Assembly: GCF_001639065.2 (NCBI RefSeq)
Contig: NZ_LQXO02000033.1
Coordinates: 186,001-250,000 of the forward strand
Source of the DNA: Vibrio barjaei
GTDB lineage: Bacteria; Pseudomonadota; Gammaproteobacteria; Enterobacterales; Vibrionaceae
DNA: 64,000 bases
Direction: 5' to 3'
Shown piece by piece: positions 41,635 through 50,550 of the stretch (positions are counted from its first letter, which is position 1; the number at the start of each line of letters is the position of its first letter). Made by a program: the position numbers and the translations under genes. The notes below the pieces were generated by a model. The model worked only from the letters and a program-made list of their open reading frames with translations, was not told where the DNA came from and searched no databases.

Positions 41635-43551
41635 TTATTCCTCTAACTTATCTGCATATCCTTTTGGAGGTGGAGTCCATCCACGCTCGCGAGAATGTTT
41701 GTCATTTCGATCGACTTGCATGGCATCCTTTATGAACCCTTCCAATTCGATGAATAAGTCTCGGTAGTTGTTATCGTAGCGTTCTTCACCATCAGCACCG
41801 TCCGCCCACGCTTTGTATAGACGGTCGGATTGTTTATCTTCAATCGTCTTATAGATAGATTTCTGCTGTTCAATAAAGAATGGGTGAAAACCAAGGCACT
41901 TCATGGTCTTAGCTCCAAGTTCTAAGGCTGAATGGTAGGTTTCAGACTCTATATAATCTGCACCGGCTTGCCTTAGTTGGTAACCGTGCCCTCTGTCGAA
42001 TGCCCGAGTAAGAATTTTGACGTGAGGGTACGTATGTTTAACATATTTTACAAGCTCAACATTGGTTTCTTGGTTATCAATAGCGATAACAAGTAGTTTC
42101 ACATCTTCGATTCCTGCAGTATGCAAGATGTCTGGCTTAGACGCGTCACCAAAATAAGCTTTGGTGCCAATTTGGCGCATGTTATCGACTTGTTCAGCAC
42201 GTACGTCTAGTACCACCGTCTTTACATCATTGGCGACCAAAAGACGATTGACGATTTGCCCAAAGCGGCCAATACCCGCAATCAAGATCGTGCCTCGTTC
42301 TTCAACTGTGTCGGCCTCACGGTCATTACTGTCTTTCTCAAATTTAGGCAAGATGACTTTATCAAACAGAATAAACAGACCAGGAGTTAAGAACATAGAT
42401 AACGCAACAACTAATGATAGCGTTTGCGCAATATCGGTAGGCAGTACATGATTCTGAACTGAGAAACTTAAGAGAACAAAACCGAACTCACCGGCTTGAG
42501 CAAGACTCAAGGTAAATAACCATCGGGCACTATCTTTGATTTTGAAAATCATCGCGAGTGCGTACAGCACTGCGGCCTTAAGTAGCATGACACCCAAAGT
42601 TAGACCAACAATGACAAAAAAATCGTCAAATAGGATACCAAAGTTAATACCTGCGCCAACGGTAATAAAGAATAGCCCTAAGAGAAGCCCTTTAAAAGGA
42701 TCGATATTTGACTCCAGTTCATGCCTAAACTCACTGTTTGCCAATACGACACCGGCTAAGAATGTACCAAGGGCAGGAGATAGGCCGACCAAGCTCATCA
42801 AGGCTGCAATACCAATAACAAGCATAAGCGCAGTAGCAGTAAAGATCTCTCTCAATCCAGATGATGCGACGAACCTAAACAAAGGTCGACTCAGGAAATG
42901 CCCGCCAACGACGACCACTGCAATTGAAGCAGTAATGATTAGGCCATAAGCCCACCCTGAAAGTCCGGCCACCAAGCTTAATTCGTCATGATGCTCAGCA
43001 GCCTGGGCCGCGGCACTTTGCGCTTGCTCAACTAGTTCTGGTAAGGCGAGCAAGGGAATGAACGCCAACATTGGAATTACGGCAATGTCTTGAAATAGCA
43101 AGACTGAAAATGCACTCTGACCACCTTCTGTTTTCGACAGTCCTTTTTCATTAAAGGTTTGCAGAACAATTGCTGTCGAAGAAAGAGCGAAAATAAGGCC
43201 AATAGTCACGGCAATGCTCCAGCTTTGTCCGAGCATTAGCGCTATTCCCATAACCACCGCTGCTGTGCCACCAACTTGAATTCCACCAAGACCGATAAGT
43301 TTATGACGCATGCCCCAAAGCATCTTAGGTTCTAGCTCTAGGCCAACCAAGAACAGCATCATAACGACACCAAACTCAGCAAAATGCTGAATGGTAGTAG
43401 TTTCTTCGCCCACGAGACCAATAATAGGCCCAATAACCACCCCGGCAATGAGGTAACCAAGTACGGAGCCTAAACCTAAGCGCTTAGCAATAGGTACTGC
43501 GATGACGGCGGCTATAAGATAAACAAAAGCCTGGAGAAAGTAACCGGTCAT
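41635..43551 (-). CDS. kefB: Glutathione-regulated potassium/proton antiporter (KefB-like)
   Basis: This 638-residue protein is a monovalent cation:proton antiporter 2 type transporter: twelve or thirteen helices with LGSVLGYLIAGVVIGPIIGL, then a cytoplasmic regulator-of-K domain (RCK/TrkA-N) from ~400 with ILIAGIGRFGQIVNRLLVA and YFGDASKPDILHTAGI. Reduced glutathione keeps such systems shut and electrophile adducts open them, acidifying the cell for protection. The start overlaps the stop of the upstream KefG-type gene by four bases, matching the kefGB arrangement. KefB and KefC cannot be told apart by eye with certainty; KefB is chosen because its partner is KefG-like. Confidence 0.88.
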   Translation of the reverse strand: MTGYFLQAFVYLIAAVIAVPIAKRLGLGSVLGYLIAGVVIGPIIGLVGEETTTIQHFAEFGVVMMLFLVGLELEPKMLWGMRHKLIGLGGIQVGGTAAVVMGIALMLGQSWSIAVTIGLIFALSSTAIVLQTFNEKGLSKTEGGQSAFSVLLFQDIAVIPMLAFIPLLALPELVEQAQSAAAQAAEHHDELSLVAGLSGWAYGLIITASIAVVVVGGHFLSRPLFRFVASSGLREIFTATALMLVIGIAALMSLVGLSPALGTFLAGVVLANSEFRHELESNIDPFKGLLLGLFFITVGAGINFGILFDDFFVIVGLTLGVMLLKAAVLYALAMIFKIKDSARWLFTLSLAQAGEFGFVLLSFSVQNHVLPTDIAQTLSLVVALSMFLTPGLFILFDKVILPKFEKDSNDREADTVEERGTILIAGIGRFGQIVNRLLVANDVKTVVLDVRAEQVDNMRQIGTKAYFGDASKPDILHTAGIEDVKLLVIAIDNQETNVELVKYVKHTYPHVKILTRAFDRGHGYQLRQAGADYIESETYHSALELGAKTMKCLGFHPFFIEQQKSIYKTIEDKQSDRLYKAWADGADGEERYDNNYRDLFIELEGFIKDAMQVDRNDKHSRERGWTPPPKGYADKLEE

Positions 43552-44186
43552 GATGCGTCCTTATCTGATTCGACAGTCTGTTCTTGTGGCCAATAATGGT
43601 TAAGTTTTTCGAGAGGTTTTGCTCGTTCGATATCGAATTCGCTGGTAACAAGCAGGTTTAAAAGCGTTTTCCAACGCTCTCTGTGCTCCGGTATACGTCT
43701 CTCTTCTTGAGCGGTACGTGAACCAAAAAGGCAGAAAGGCGGTAAATAGGTCATGCCCGTCAAACTGGCAGTCTGTTCTAATGGTTGGAGTAGTTCTCTA
43801 ATAGTGAAATGGTTGTAGCCATCTGTTTGATAAGCATCTGCCTTACCGCCAGCAGAGATTGCACATAAAAAAGTCTTACCATGCAATGCCGTGCCATCTT
43901 GCCCATAGGCAAACCCATACTCTAATACCAAGTCTTGCCATTCTTTAAGGATAGAAGGCGTTGAGTACCAATAGAGAGGGAATTGAAAAATAACAATATC
44001 GTGATCAATTAATCGTTGTTGTTCTCTGTCGATATTAATGTTGTAAGTTGGGTACTCATAATACAGATCGACCGCGGTGACTCCTTTAATGGATTGGGCA
44101 TCTCTAAACATCGGAGCATTGACCTCTGAGCGTCTCTGAGATGGATGTGCGTACAGCACCAGCACTTTGTTATTTTTTTCGGGCAT
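43548..44186 (-). CDS. kefG: KefG-like NAD(P)H quinone oxidoreductase ancillary subunit
   Basis: The 212-residue protein is a flavodoxin-like NAD(P)H oxidoreductase (KefF/KefG/MdaB type): KNNKVLVLYAHPSQRRSEVN near the N-terminus, DIVIFQFPLYWYSTPSILKE near residue 85 and the conserved FLCAISAGGKADAYQTDGYN region. KefF/KefG bind FMN and are required for full activity of KefC/KefB. It overlaps kefB by four bases, so they are translationally coupled, and a perfect inverted repeat (GGTTAC-N6-GTAACC) lies about 70 bases upstream. It is about 30 residues longer than E. coli KefG, mainly at the C-terminus. Confidence 0.88.
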   Translation of the reverse strand: MPEKNNKVLVLYAHPSQRRSEVNAPMFRDAQSIKGVTAVDLYYEYPTYNINIDREQQRLIDHDIVIFQFPLYWYSTPSILKEWQDLVLEYGFAYGQDGTALHGKTFLCAISAGGKADAYQTDGYNHFTIRELLQPLEQTASLTGMTYLPPFCLFGSRTAQEERRIPEHRERWKTLLNLLVTSEFDIERAKPLEKLNHYWPQEQTVESDKDAS

Positions 44187-44252
44187 AATGGCTTCCGGAT
44201 AGCTTCATCTATGAGTTTTAATATCTAGTACACAAAAAGATATTTTTCAATT

Positions 44253-44270
44253 GGTTACCGTCTAGTAACC
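44253..44270. promoter_or_regulatory. Inverted repeat upstream of kefG, possible operator
   Basis: GGTTACCGTCTAGTAACC is a perfect six-base inverted repeat with a six-base spacer, in the divergent region between kefG and an acetyltransferase gene. Similar GTTAC/GTAAC dyads are common operators of HxlR/MarR-type regulators near oxidoreductases. No such regulator is adjacent, so the assignment is tentative. Confidence 0.35.
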
Positions 44271-44350
44271 TTAACATTGAACCCCGTTAAACATCTTTAG
44301 CTTGCTACTATTAATTGCGAGAATTAACGGTCACATAAAGGAGTCTAGAT

Positions 44351-44839
44351 ATGCGATTGTCGGTTAGAGCAGCGACGCAAGACGATGCAAATGAGTTATT
44401 GGAATTATATCGGCAAACAATTCGCACTGTAAATCGCAATGATTACAATGAGATGCAGATTAGAGCATGGGCTCGTGATGAGTTAGAGACATCCGCTTTC
44501 GAAACGTATATTGCTCGATGTAAGCCTTTTGTGGTGACAAACCAAACTCAGATACTGGGTTATAGTGATTTACAAGACGATGGACTGATAGATCATTTCT
44601 ATTGTCACCATCAATCACAAAGGCAAGGGGTAGGGAGTGTGTTGATGGAGACCATTATGAATAAAGCACGTGAGGCTGATATTCGTAGGCTGTACTCCTA
44701 TGTAAGCATTACAGCAAAACCGTTCTTCCTTCATTTTGGCTTTAATGTACTGCGACCGAACCAGGCTGACATTCGTGGCGTCGTGTTGGATAACTATCTG
44801 ATGGAAAAAGTGCTGAAAGATGAATACTTTGATGTTTGA
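44351..44839 (+). CDS. GNAT-family N-acetyltransferase
   Basis: The 162-residue protein has the GNAT fold: the N-terminal LSVRAATQDDANELLELYRQ strand-helix, a central LGYSDLQDDGLIDHFYCH and the acetyl-CoA pyrophosphate-binding loop in QSQRQGVGSVLMETIMNKAR (pattern Q-x-x-G-x-G). The C-terminal YVSITAKPFFLHFGFNVLRP completes the fold. The acceptor is unknown. AAGGAG lies before the ATG. It overlaps a second acetyltransferase gene by 20 bases, making a two-gene operon. Confidence 0.88.
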   Translation: MRLSVRAATQDDANELLELYRQTIRTVNRNDYNEMQIRAWARDELETSAFETYIARCKPFVVTNQTQILGYSDLQDDGLIDHFYCHHQSQRQGVGSVLMETIMNKAREADIRRLYSYVSITAKPFFLHFGFNVLRPNQADIRGVVLDNYLMEKVLKDEYFDV

Positions 44840-45299
44840 AGTAAAAGAACTTGCCCAAGAGCAGTTACCGCTGGATATTTTGTTACTCGCTGACCCTGAG
44901 GAAGCCGCGATTAACGTTTATCGAGGGCGGTGCCATGCCTTTGCCGTGTTTATGCAAGACAGACTGATTGGAGCAACGTTAATAGAAGTTGATCAGGTTA
45001 ATGGTAAGGCTGAACTGTTCAATATCGCTATCTACCCAGAGTACCATGGCAAAGGATTTGGCGGAGTTCTACTGGACGAAACATTAGCGGAACTAGCGAA
45101 CCGAGGAATTAGAAGTGTCGAATTGGGGACAGGTACCTTTGGCTATCAACTCTCGTTTTATCAAAAGCACGGCTTTCGAGTAGATAGAGTGATTAAGAAC
45201 TTCTTTCTTGATAATTATGATGACCCAATTTTCGAACACGGGATTCAACACAAGGACATGTTACGCCTAGTATGGCAAGCAGAGGAGATTGACGAGTAA
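44820..45299 (+). CDS. GNAT-family N-acetyltransferase (second of a pair)
   Basis: This 159-residue GNAT protein shows ELFNIAIYPEYHGKGFGGVL as the acetyl-CoA-binding motif (G-K-G-F-G near residue 80), and LGTGTFGYQLSFYQKHGFRV as the typical C-terminal aromatic segment. The style is that of the small MSMEG/YhbS-like acetyltransferases. The gene starts inside the previous one, so the two are co-translated. The start could also be the second ATG (44832). Substrate unknown. Confidence 0.85.
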   Translation: MNTLMFEVKELAQEQLPLDILLLADPEEAAINVYRGRCHAFAVFMQDRLIGATLIEVDQVNGKAELFNIAIYPEYHGKGFGGVLLDETLAELANRGIRSVELGTGTFGYQLSFYQKHGFRVDRVIKNFFLDNYDDPIFEHGIQHKDMLRLVWQAEEIDE

Positions 45300-45365
45300 T
45301 CGTAGTAGCGGTAGATTGCGCGACCCGAATGTGGAATTAATAGGTTGATAGTAGGGGGTATTTAT

Positions 45366-46061
45366 ATGGGTGAAATGTATACAAAGCATGCAGAAAAGTA
45401 CGCAGATGCGATTGAAAATAACGCGTACAATGGCCTTTATGAGCGTCCTTCAACACTAGCTTTGGTGGGTGAGGTAAACAACAAAGCGGTATTAGACTTA
45501 GGGTGTGGTCCTGGTGTTTATGCGCAGCACTTTGTTAATCAAGGTGCGACGGTAACCGCTGTCGATCTCTCAGAACAAATGGTTCAAATTACCAAACAAA
45601 AGCTAGGTGACGCTGTCACATGTTATGCGCAAGATCTGTCTGATGGACTTCCTAAAGAAGCCGACGACAGTTATGACTTTGTTGTTTGTCCTTTAATGGT
45701 GCACTACCTTGAAGATTTGGTACCGCTTTTTAAAGAAGTAAATCGTGTGCTCAAACAAGGTGGGTTGTTCATCTTCTCTACCCATCATCCACTTGTTGAT
45801 TTTGAAGATGACGCGTTTAGTAACTATTTTGCAGTAGAGCGTATCACCGAAGATTGGAATACCGTTGGCGAACCCGTAGAGGTTTCATTCTTTAGACGTT
45901 CGTTTACTAACTTGTTTGATAGCTTGGCGGAAAGTGGTTTTACTCTTGACAAATTTTCCGAAGGTCAACCTGAACCGGCGATGAAAGAAGTATCACCTGA
46001 GACATTTGATAAACTTTCACGTCGTCCAAACTTCATTTTTATTCGCGCAAAAGCGAATTAA
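45366..46061 (+). CDS. Class I SAM-dependent methyltransferase
   Basis: The 231-residue enzyme has the methyltransferase signature ALVGEVNNKAVLDLGCGPGV (motif I, about residue 45), TAVDLSEQMVQI (motif II region), YDFVVCPLMVHYLEDL (motif IV) and LKQGGLFIFSTHHP (post-motif). It belongs to the ubiE/Bud23-like small-molecule methyltransferases with no specific match recognised. ATG 45366 is selected because AGGGGG lies eight bases upstream; the TTG at 45345 is less likely. A hairpin follows the stop, before the pheS leader. Confidence 0.85.
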   Translation: MGEMYTKHAEKYADAIENNAYNGLYERPSTLALVGEVNNKAVLDLGCGPGVYAQHFVNQGATVTAVDLSEQMVQITKQKLGDAVTCYAQDLSDGLPKEADDSYDFVVCPLMVHYLEDLVPLFKEVNRVLKQGGLFIFSTHHPLVDFEDDAFSNYFAVERITEDWNTVGEPVEVSFFRRSFTNLFDSLAESGFTLDKFSEGQPEPAMKEVSPETFDKLSRRPNFIFIRAKAN

Positions 46062-46253
46062 CCATTGCCGAATATCGGCAAATGGTCATCGTTTCCGGTG
46101 TGATTTCTGCTAAAAGGGCAAAAAACGAGTTTTTTTTGCCCAATAACCCGTTCAAATTACAAATCAATTTGGCATTAGCGGCGGGTTTTATTAGTATGTA
46201 CAGCTATCAAAAAACACCCTTATGGATACTACCGGACGGTAGACGAGGAAACG
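46062..46253 (+). promoter_or_regulatory. pheS upstream leader with stacked inverted repeats
   Basis: Between the methyltransferase stop and pheS the 192 bases hold four stem-loop candidates: 46062-46086 (ACCATTGCCGA/TCGGCAAATGGT), 46116-46141 (GGGCAAAAAA/TTTTTTTTGCCC), 46145-46190 (AACCCG/CGGGTT then TTTTATTA, terminator-like) and 46229-46242 (CTACC/GGTAG, directly before the ribosome site GAGGAA). This is suggestive of attenuation or leader control of pheST, but no clean Phe-rich leader peptide could be framed. Confidence 0.4.
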
Positions 46254-47237
46254 ATGCAACATCTAGAAGAGATCATTGCTAACGCGAGCGCAGCGATTGA
46301 AGCTGCAGACTCGCTAGTCGCACTTGACGAAGTGCGTGTTCAGTATCTAGGTAAGAAAGGTGAGTTAACAGCTCAACTTCAAAGCCTAGGTAAACTACCA
46401 CCAGAAGAACGCCGCAGTGCTGGTCAAGAGATCAACAAAGCAAAAGGCGTAGTTCAACAAACGATTGCTGCTCGTAAAGATGCACTACAACGTGCTGAAC
46501 TTGAAGCAAAACTTGCAGCAGAGACTATCGACGTTACTCTACCGGGTCGTCGTATCGAGAACGGTGGTCTACACCCAGTTACTCGTACTGTTGAGCGCAT
46601 TGAACAGTTTTTTGGTGAGCTAGGCTTTAACACTGAGTCTGGTCCAGAAATCGAAGACGCATTCCACAACTTCGATGCACTAAATATCGCAGAAGACCAC
46701 CCAGCTCGTACTGACCACGATACTTTCTTCTTCAACCCAGATTTGATGCTACGTACTCACACGTCTGGCGTTCAAATTCGTACGATGGAAAATGGTAAAC
46801 CGCCATTCCGCTTCATCGCACCTGGTCGTGTTTACCGTAACGACTATGACCAAACTCATACGCCAATGTTCCACCAAGTGGAAGGTATGCTAGTTGACGA
46901 GAATGTAAACTTCGCTCAGCTAAAAGGCATTCTGCATGACTTCCTATGCAACTTCTTCGAAGAGGAAGTTGAAGTTCGTTTCCGTCCATCTTACTTCCCG
47001 TTCACAGAGCCTTCTGCTGAAGTAGACGTAAAAGGCAAGAATGGTAAGTGGCTTGAAGTTCTTGGTTGCGGCATGGTTCACCCGAACGTACTTCGTGCTG
47101 TTGGCATAGACCCTGAGAAATACTCTGGTTTCGCGTTTGGTATGGGCGTAGAGCGTCTAACAATGCTACGTTACGGCGTAAATGACCTGCGTGCGTTCTT
47201 CGAGAACGACCTTCGTTTCCTAAAACAGTTCAAGTAA
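46254..47237 (+). CDS. pheS: Phenylalanyl-tRNA synthetase alpha subunit
   Basis: PheS, 327 residues, is the catalytic subunit of the alpha2-beta2 class II enzyme that charges tRNA-Phe. The N-terminal coiled coil that binds tRNA is in the first ~85 residues; class II motifs follow: motif 2 region FRFIAPGRVYRNDYDQTHTP near residue 185, and motif 3 GFAFGMGVERLTMLRYGVND near 300. The length equals the E. coli protein. pheT begins 18 bases after the stop. Codon use is strongly biased (frequent CGT, GGT, AAC, CTA), fitting a highly expressed gene. Confidence 0.97.
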   Translation: MQHLEEIIANASAAIEAADSLVALDEVRVQYLGKKGELTAQLQSLGKLPPEERRSAGQEINKAKGVVQQTIAARKDALQRAELEAKLAAETIDVTLPGRRIENGGLHPVTRTVERIEQFFGELGFNTESGPEIEDAFHNFDALNIAEDHPARTDHDTFFFNPDLMLRTHTSGVQIRTMENGKPPFRFIAPGRVYRNDYDQTHTPMFHQVEGMLVDENVNFAQLKGILHDFLCNFFEEEVEVRFRPSYFPFTEPSAEVDVKGKNGKWLEVLGCGMVHPNVLRAVGIDPEKYSGFAFGMGVERLTMLRYGVNDLRAFFENDLRFLKQFK

Positions 47238-47255
47238 TCCAGAGGGTTCATCACA

Positions 47256-49643
47256 ATGAAATTCAGCGAATCATGGCTTCGTGAGTGGGTTAGCCCTTCG
47301 GTTACGACTGACGAGCTTACGCACCAAATTACAATGGCTGGCCTTGAGGTAGACGACGTACTACCAGTGGCTGGCTCTTTCACTGGCGTTAAAGTAGGTA
47401 AAGTGGTTGAGTGTGGTCAACACCCAGACGCTGACAAACTACGCGTAACAAAAGTTGATGTTGGCGCAGAAGAACTGCTAGACATCGTTTGTGGCGCTCC
47501 TAACTGCCGTGAAGGTCTGAAAGTAGCAGTAGCAACCGTTGGTGCTGTTCTTCCAGGCGATTTCAAAATCAAGAAAGCGAAATTACGTGGTCAGCCTTCA
47601 CACGGCATGCTTTGCTCATTCACTGAGCTGGGTATCGACGTTGAGTCTGATGGTATCATGGAACTGGCAGAAGACGCTGTTATCGGTACCGATTTCCGCG
47701 ACTTCCTAGCTCTTGATGACGTAACGGTAGACGTAGACCTAACGGCTAACCGTGCAGACTGCTTCAGCATTCGTGGTTTAGCTCGTGAAGTAGGTGTTCT
47801 AAATCGTGCAGACGTGACAGAGCCAGCGGTAAACGCGATTGAAGCTTCTATTGCAGATGTTGCTTCTATCGAAGTGAAAGCACCAGCGGCGTGTCCTCGC
47901 TACTTAGGTCGTATCGTTAAGAACGTGAACGTTCAAGCTGAAACACCACTGTGGATGCAAGAAAAACTGCGCCGTTGTGGTATTCGTTCAATCGATCCAG
48001 TCGTTGACATCACTAACTACGTTCTGCTAGAGCAGGGCCAACCAATGCATGCATTCGATCTAGCAAAGATCGAAGGTGGCATCGTGGTTCGTATGGCGGA
48101 GCAAGGCGAAAAGCTAACACTTTTAGACGGTACTGAAGCAGAGCTGAACGCAGATACTCTAGTTGTTGCTGATCACAATAAAGCACTGGCAATTGCTGGT
48201 ATCTTTGGTGGTGAAGAGTCTGGTGTTACCACTGAGACTAAAGACGTTCTACTAGAATGTGCATTCTTCGCGCCTGACCACATCCGTGGTCGCGCACGTA
48301 GCTACGGCCTTCACACTGATTCTTCAATGCGTTTTGAGCGTGGTGTGGATTTCGCACTTCAGACAAGTGCAATGGAGCGTGCAACAGAGCTTCTTGTTGA
48401 CATCTGTGGCGGTGAAGTGGCACCAGTTGTTGGTGTTGAGTCAGAAGCTGACCTGCCAAAAGCAAACACAGTAGCACTGCGTCGTACTAAGCTAGATGCG
48501 CTACTTGGCCATCACATTGAAGATGCGGACGTTGTTGAAATCCTTGAGCGCTTAGGCTTGACTGTTGAGGCATCAGAGTCTGGTTGGACGGCAACAGCAC
48601 CAACATGGCGTTTCGATATCGCTATCGAGCAGGATCTGATTGAAGAAGTTGGTCGTATCTACGGTTATGACAATATTCCAAACCAGCATCCAGCAGCAGC
48701 ACTTAAGATGCACAATCATGTTGAAGCGGATCTGCCTCTTAAGCGTGTTCGTAACCTGCTTGTTGATCGTGGTTACCAAGAAGCCATCACTTATAGCTTC
48801 GTTGAGCCAGAGCAGCAAAAGCTAATCGTTCCTGACGTTGAACCACTCGTATTGCCATTCCCAATCTCTGCGGAAATGTCGGCAATGCGTCTTGGTCTGA
48901 TTCAGGGGCTGCTTAACACGGTTGTTCACAACCAGAAGCGTCAGCAGCCACGTGTTCGCCTATTTGAGTACGGTTTACGTTTCATCCCTTGTGAAACTGC
49001 AGAAAACGGTATGCGCCAAGAGCCAATGCTTGCTGGGGTTATTGCTGGTACACGCAGCGAAGAGCACTGGGACATTGAAACCAACACAGTTGATTTCTTT
49101 GACCTTAAAGGCGACCTAGAAGCAATCCTAGAACTGTCAGCAAACGAGAAAGCATATTCATTTGCTGCAGCGAAACACCCAGCGCTTCATCCAGGTCAGT
49201 CTGCGGCAATTGTTGTAGATGGTAAAGAGGTTGGTGTAATTGGTACTGTGCACCCAGAGCTTGAACGTAAGTTTGGTCTTAATGGCCGTACTATCGTGTT
49301 CGAAATTGAATGGTCTGCGATTAACTCTAAAGTGATTCCAGAAGCGGTACAGCTTTCTAAGTTCCCTTCAAACCGTCGTGACATTGCAGTTGTTGTTGAT
49401 GAAGCTGTAGCTTCAGGCGACATCGTTGCAGCGTGTCTAGAACAGGGTGGTGAGTTCTTGAAAGACGCGAAACTGTTCGACGTATACGTTGGTAAAGGTG
49501 TTGAAGAAGGCAAGAAGAGTCTTGCTATTGCACTAACGTTGCAATCAGTTGAACGTACTCTAGAAGACGCAGATATCGCTGGTGCAGTGGATACAATTGT
49601 TGCTCACGTATCTGAGAAGTTTGGTGCTTCATTGCGTGACTAA
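47256..49643 (+). CDS. pheT: Phenylalanyl-tRNA synthetase beta subunit
   Basis: PheT, 795 residues, is the non-catalytic but tRNA-binding and editing subunit. Domains in order: tRNA-binding OB fold (~40-150) with KVGKVVECGQHPDADKLRVT, the B3/B4 editing domain (~200-400) with GIRSIDPVVDITNYVLLEQG, the B5 domain (~400-475), the catalytic-like core (~480-680) and the C-terminal ferredoxin-fold anticodon-binding domain (~700-795) with PSNRRDIAVVVDEAVASGDI. The length is normal. It is followed 30 bases on by a strong terminator. Confidence 0.97.
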   Translation: MKFSESWLREWVSPSVTTDELTHQITMAGLEVDDVLPVAGSFTGVKVGKVVECGQHPDADKLRVTKVDVGAEELLDIVCGAPNCREGLKVAVATVGAVLPGDFKIKKAKLRGQPSHGMLCSFTELGIDVESDGIMELAEDAVIGTDFRDFLALDDVTVDVDLTANRADCFSIRGLAREVGVLNRADVTEPAVNAIEASIADVASIEVKAPAACPRYLGRIVKNVNVQAETPLWMQEKLRRCGIRSIDPVVDITNYVLLEQGQPMHAFDLAKIEGGIVVRMAEQGEKLTLLDGTEAELNADTLVVADHNKALAIAGIFGGEESGVTTETKDVLLECAFFAPDHIRGRARSYGLHTDSSMRFERGVDFALQTSAMERATELLVDICGGEVAPVVGVESEADLPKANTVALRRTKLDALLGHHIEDADVVEILERLGLTVEASESGWTATAPTWRFDIAIEQDLIEEVGRIYGYDNIPNQHPAAALKMHNHVEADLPLKRVRNLLVDRGYQEAITYSFVEPEQQKLIVPDVEPLVLPFPISAEMSAMRLGLIQGLLNTVVHNQKRQQPRVRLFEYGLRFIPCETAENGMRQEPMLAGVIAGTRSEEHWDIETNTVDFFDLKGDLEAILELSANEKAYSFAAAKHPALHPGQSAAIVVDGKEVGVIGTVHPELERKFGLNGRTIVFEIEWSAINSKVIPEAVQLSKFPSNRRDIAVVVDEAVASGDIVAACLEQGGEFLKDAKLFDVYVGKGVEEGKKSLAIALTLQSVERTLEDADIAGAVDTIVAHVSEKFGASLRD

Positions 49644-50163
49644 TTATTAGTTATTCACTTAGTTAAGTGTTGAAAAAGCGAGTCAATTTAGTTGGCTCGC
49701 TTTTTTTGTTTAATCACATAGAACTGATGCAACCTAAAAATATAGCTCTTTATACACGAGATTGTATAACTTTCTGTCGAGCAGGTTAAACGTGTTTCAT
49801 ATTGAGATACATCTGCAACTTACTGTTTTTATGAGATAAATGCTGTAAAACTGTGGTCTAGGTTAGGTATTTTGTAATTTGTTGTTATTTTATTTATAAC
49901 TAATATTTAGATATTAATTGGAATATATGACTGCGGTTGTGCTTTGGATGCTATCGAAACTTTTGTTTTGTGCTATTAAAACGGTAACTTGCTAATAGAT
50001 AAGAAAATATCCTGACATTTCCATGATATAAAAAAGTTGGCGAAAATCAGAAGGTTGGCTTACACTTTTCAAAGTTAGACCGTTATGTTGTTGATTGGTC
50101 AAACGAAATGTTTAGCGCTATCGCTGTGATAGTAAGGTTTAAATTAGCTTTGAGGGGAGTTTT
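49644..50163 (+). other. Gap between pheT and ihfA with terminator and presumed ihfA promoter
   Basis: These 520 bases hold no supported gene. The left part has the pheT terminator; the right part is AT-rich, with a small dyad CTATC-N5-GATAG at 50118-50132 and the ihfA ribosome site GAGGGGAG. In E. coli ihfA follows pheT closely and its promoters lie inside pheT, so the separate promoter region here is a different layout. Confidence 0.6.
49673..49707 (+). terminator. Terminator after pheST
   Basis: AAAAAGCGAG and CTCGCTTTTT form a ten-base-pair stem with a loop of about 14 bases and seven T residues. It lies 30 bases past the pheT stop codon. Confidence 0.85.
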
Positions 50164-50457
50164 ATGGCGCTCACAAAAGCCGATCTGGCTGAGAACCTAT
50201 TTGAGAAACTCGGATTCAGTAAAAGGGATGCCAAGGAAACGGTAGAAGTATTTTTTGAAGAAATCAGAAAATCACTCGAAAGTGGCGAACAGGTAAAACT
50301 GTCGGGTTTTGGTAATTTTGACTTGAGAGACAAGAATGAACGTCCTGGTCGAAATCCTAAGACTGGTGAAGATATTCCAATTTCTGCTCGACGCGTAGTT
50401 ACATTCCGTCCCGGCCAAAAACTGAAGGCACGAGTCGAGAATATCAAAGTAGATTAA
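50164..50457 (+). CDS. ihfA: Integration host factor alpha subunit
   Basis: IHF alpha, 97 residues, forms a heterodimer with IHF beta that binds and sharply bends specific DNA sites, affecting recombination, replication and gene control. The sequence MALTKADLAENLFEKLGFSK and the DNA-grasping arm with the conserved proline, KNERPGRNPKTGEDIPISAR, are diagnostic; FRPGQKLKARVEN ends the fold. GAGGGGAG precedes the ATG. IHF is needed by many sigma-54 and FNR/Nar-controlled promoters, a possible link to the nir and nrf regions here. Confidence 0.97.
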   Translation: MALTKADLAENLFEKLGFSKRDAKETVEVFFEEIRKSLESGEQVKLSGFGNFDLRDKNERPGRNPKTGEDIPISARRVVTFRPGQKLKARVENIKVD

Positions 50458-50468
50458 GTTCTTACTTT

Positions 50469-50509
50469 AGAAAACAAAAAGACCACATATTGTGGTCTTT
50501 TTGTTTTCT
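50469..50509. terminator. Strong terminator after ihfA
   Basis: A 19-base-pair perfect inverted repeat (core AAAACAAAAAGACCACA / reverse complement) closes a three-base loop. The A- and T-rich outer arms give T-runs in both directions, so it can end ihfA and the convergent relV gene. Confidence 0.9.
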
Positions 50510-50550
50510 GTCGATGAATATACTCGTTAATGAGCAAGGCTAAAGCGACA

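Noticed and set aside
46082..46282. A 66-codon frame before pheS as a Phe leader peptide
   Set aside because: It holds only a few Phe codons, has no ribosome site, and reads through the terminator-like stem into pheS; not a leader peptide.
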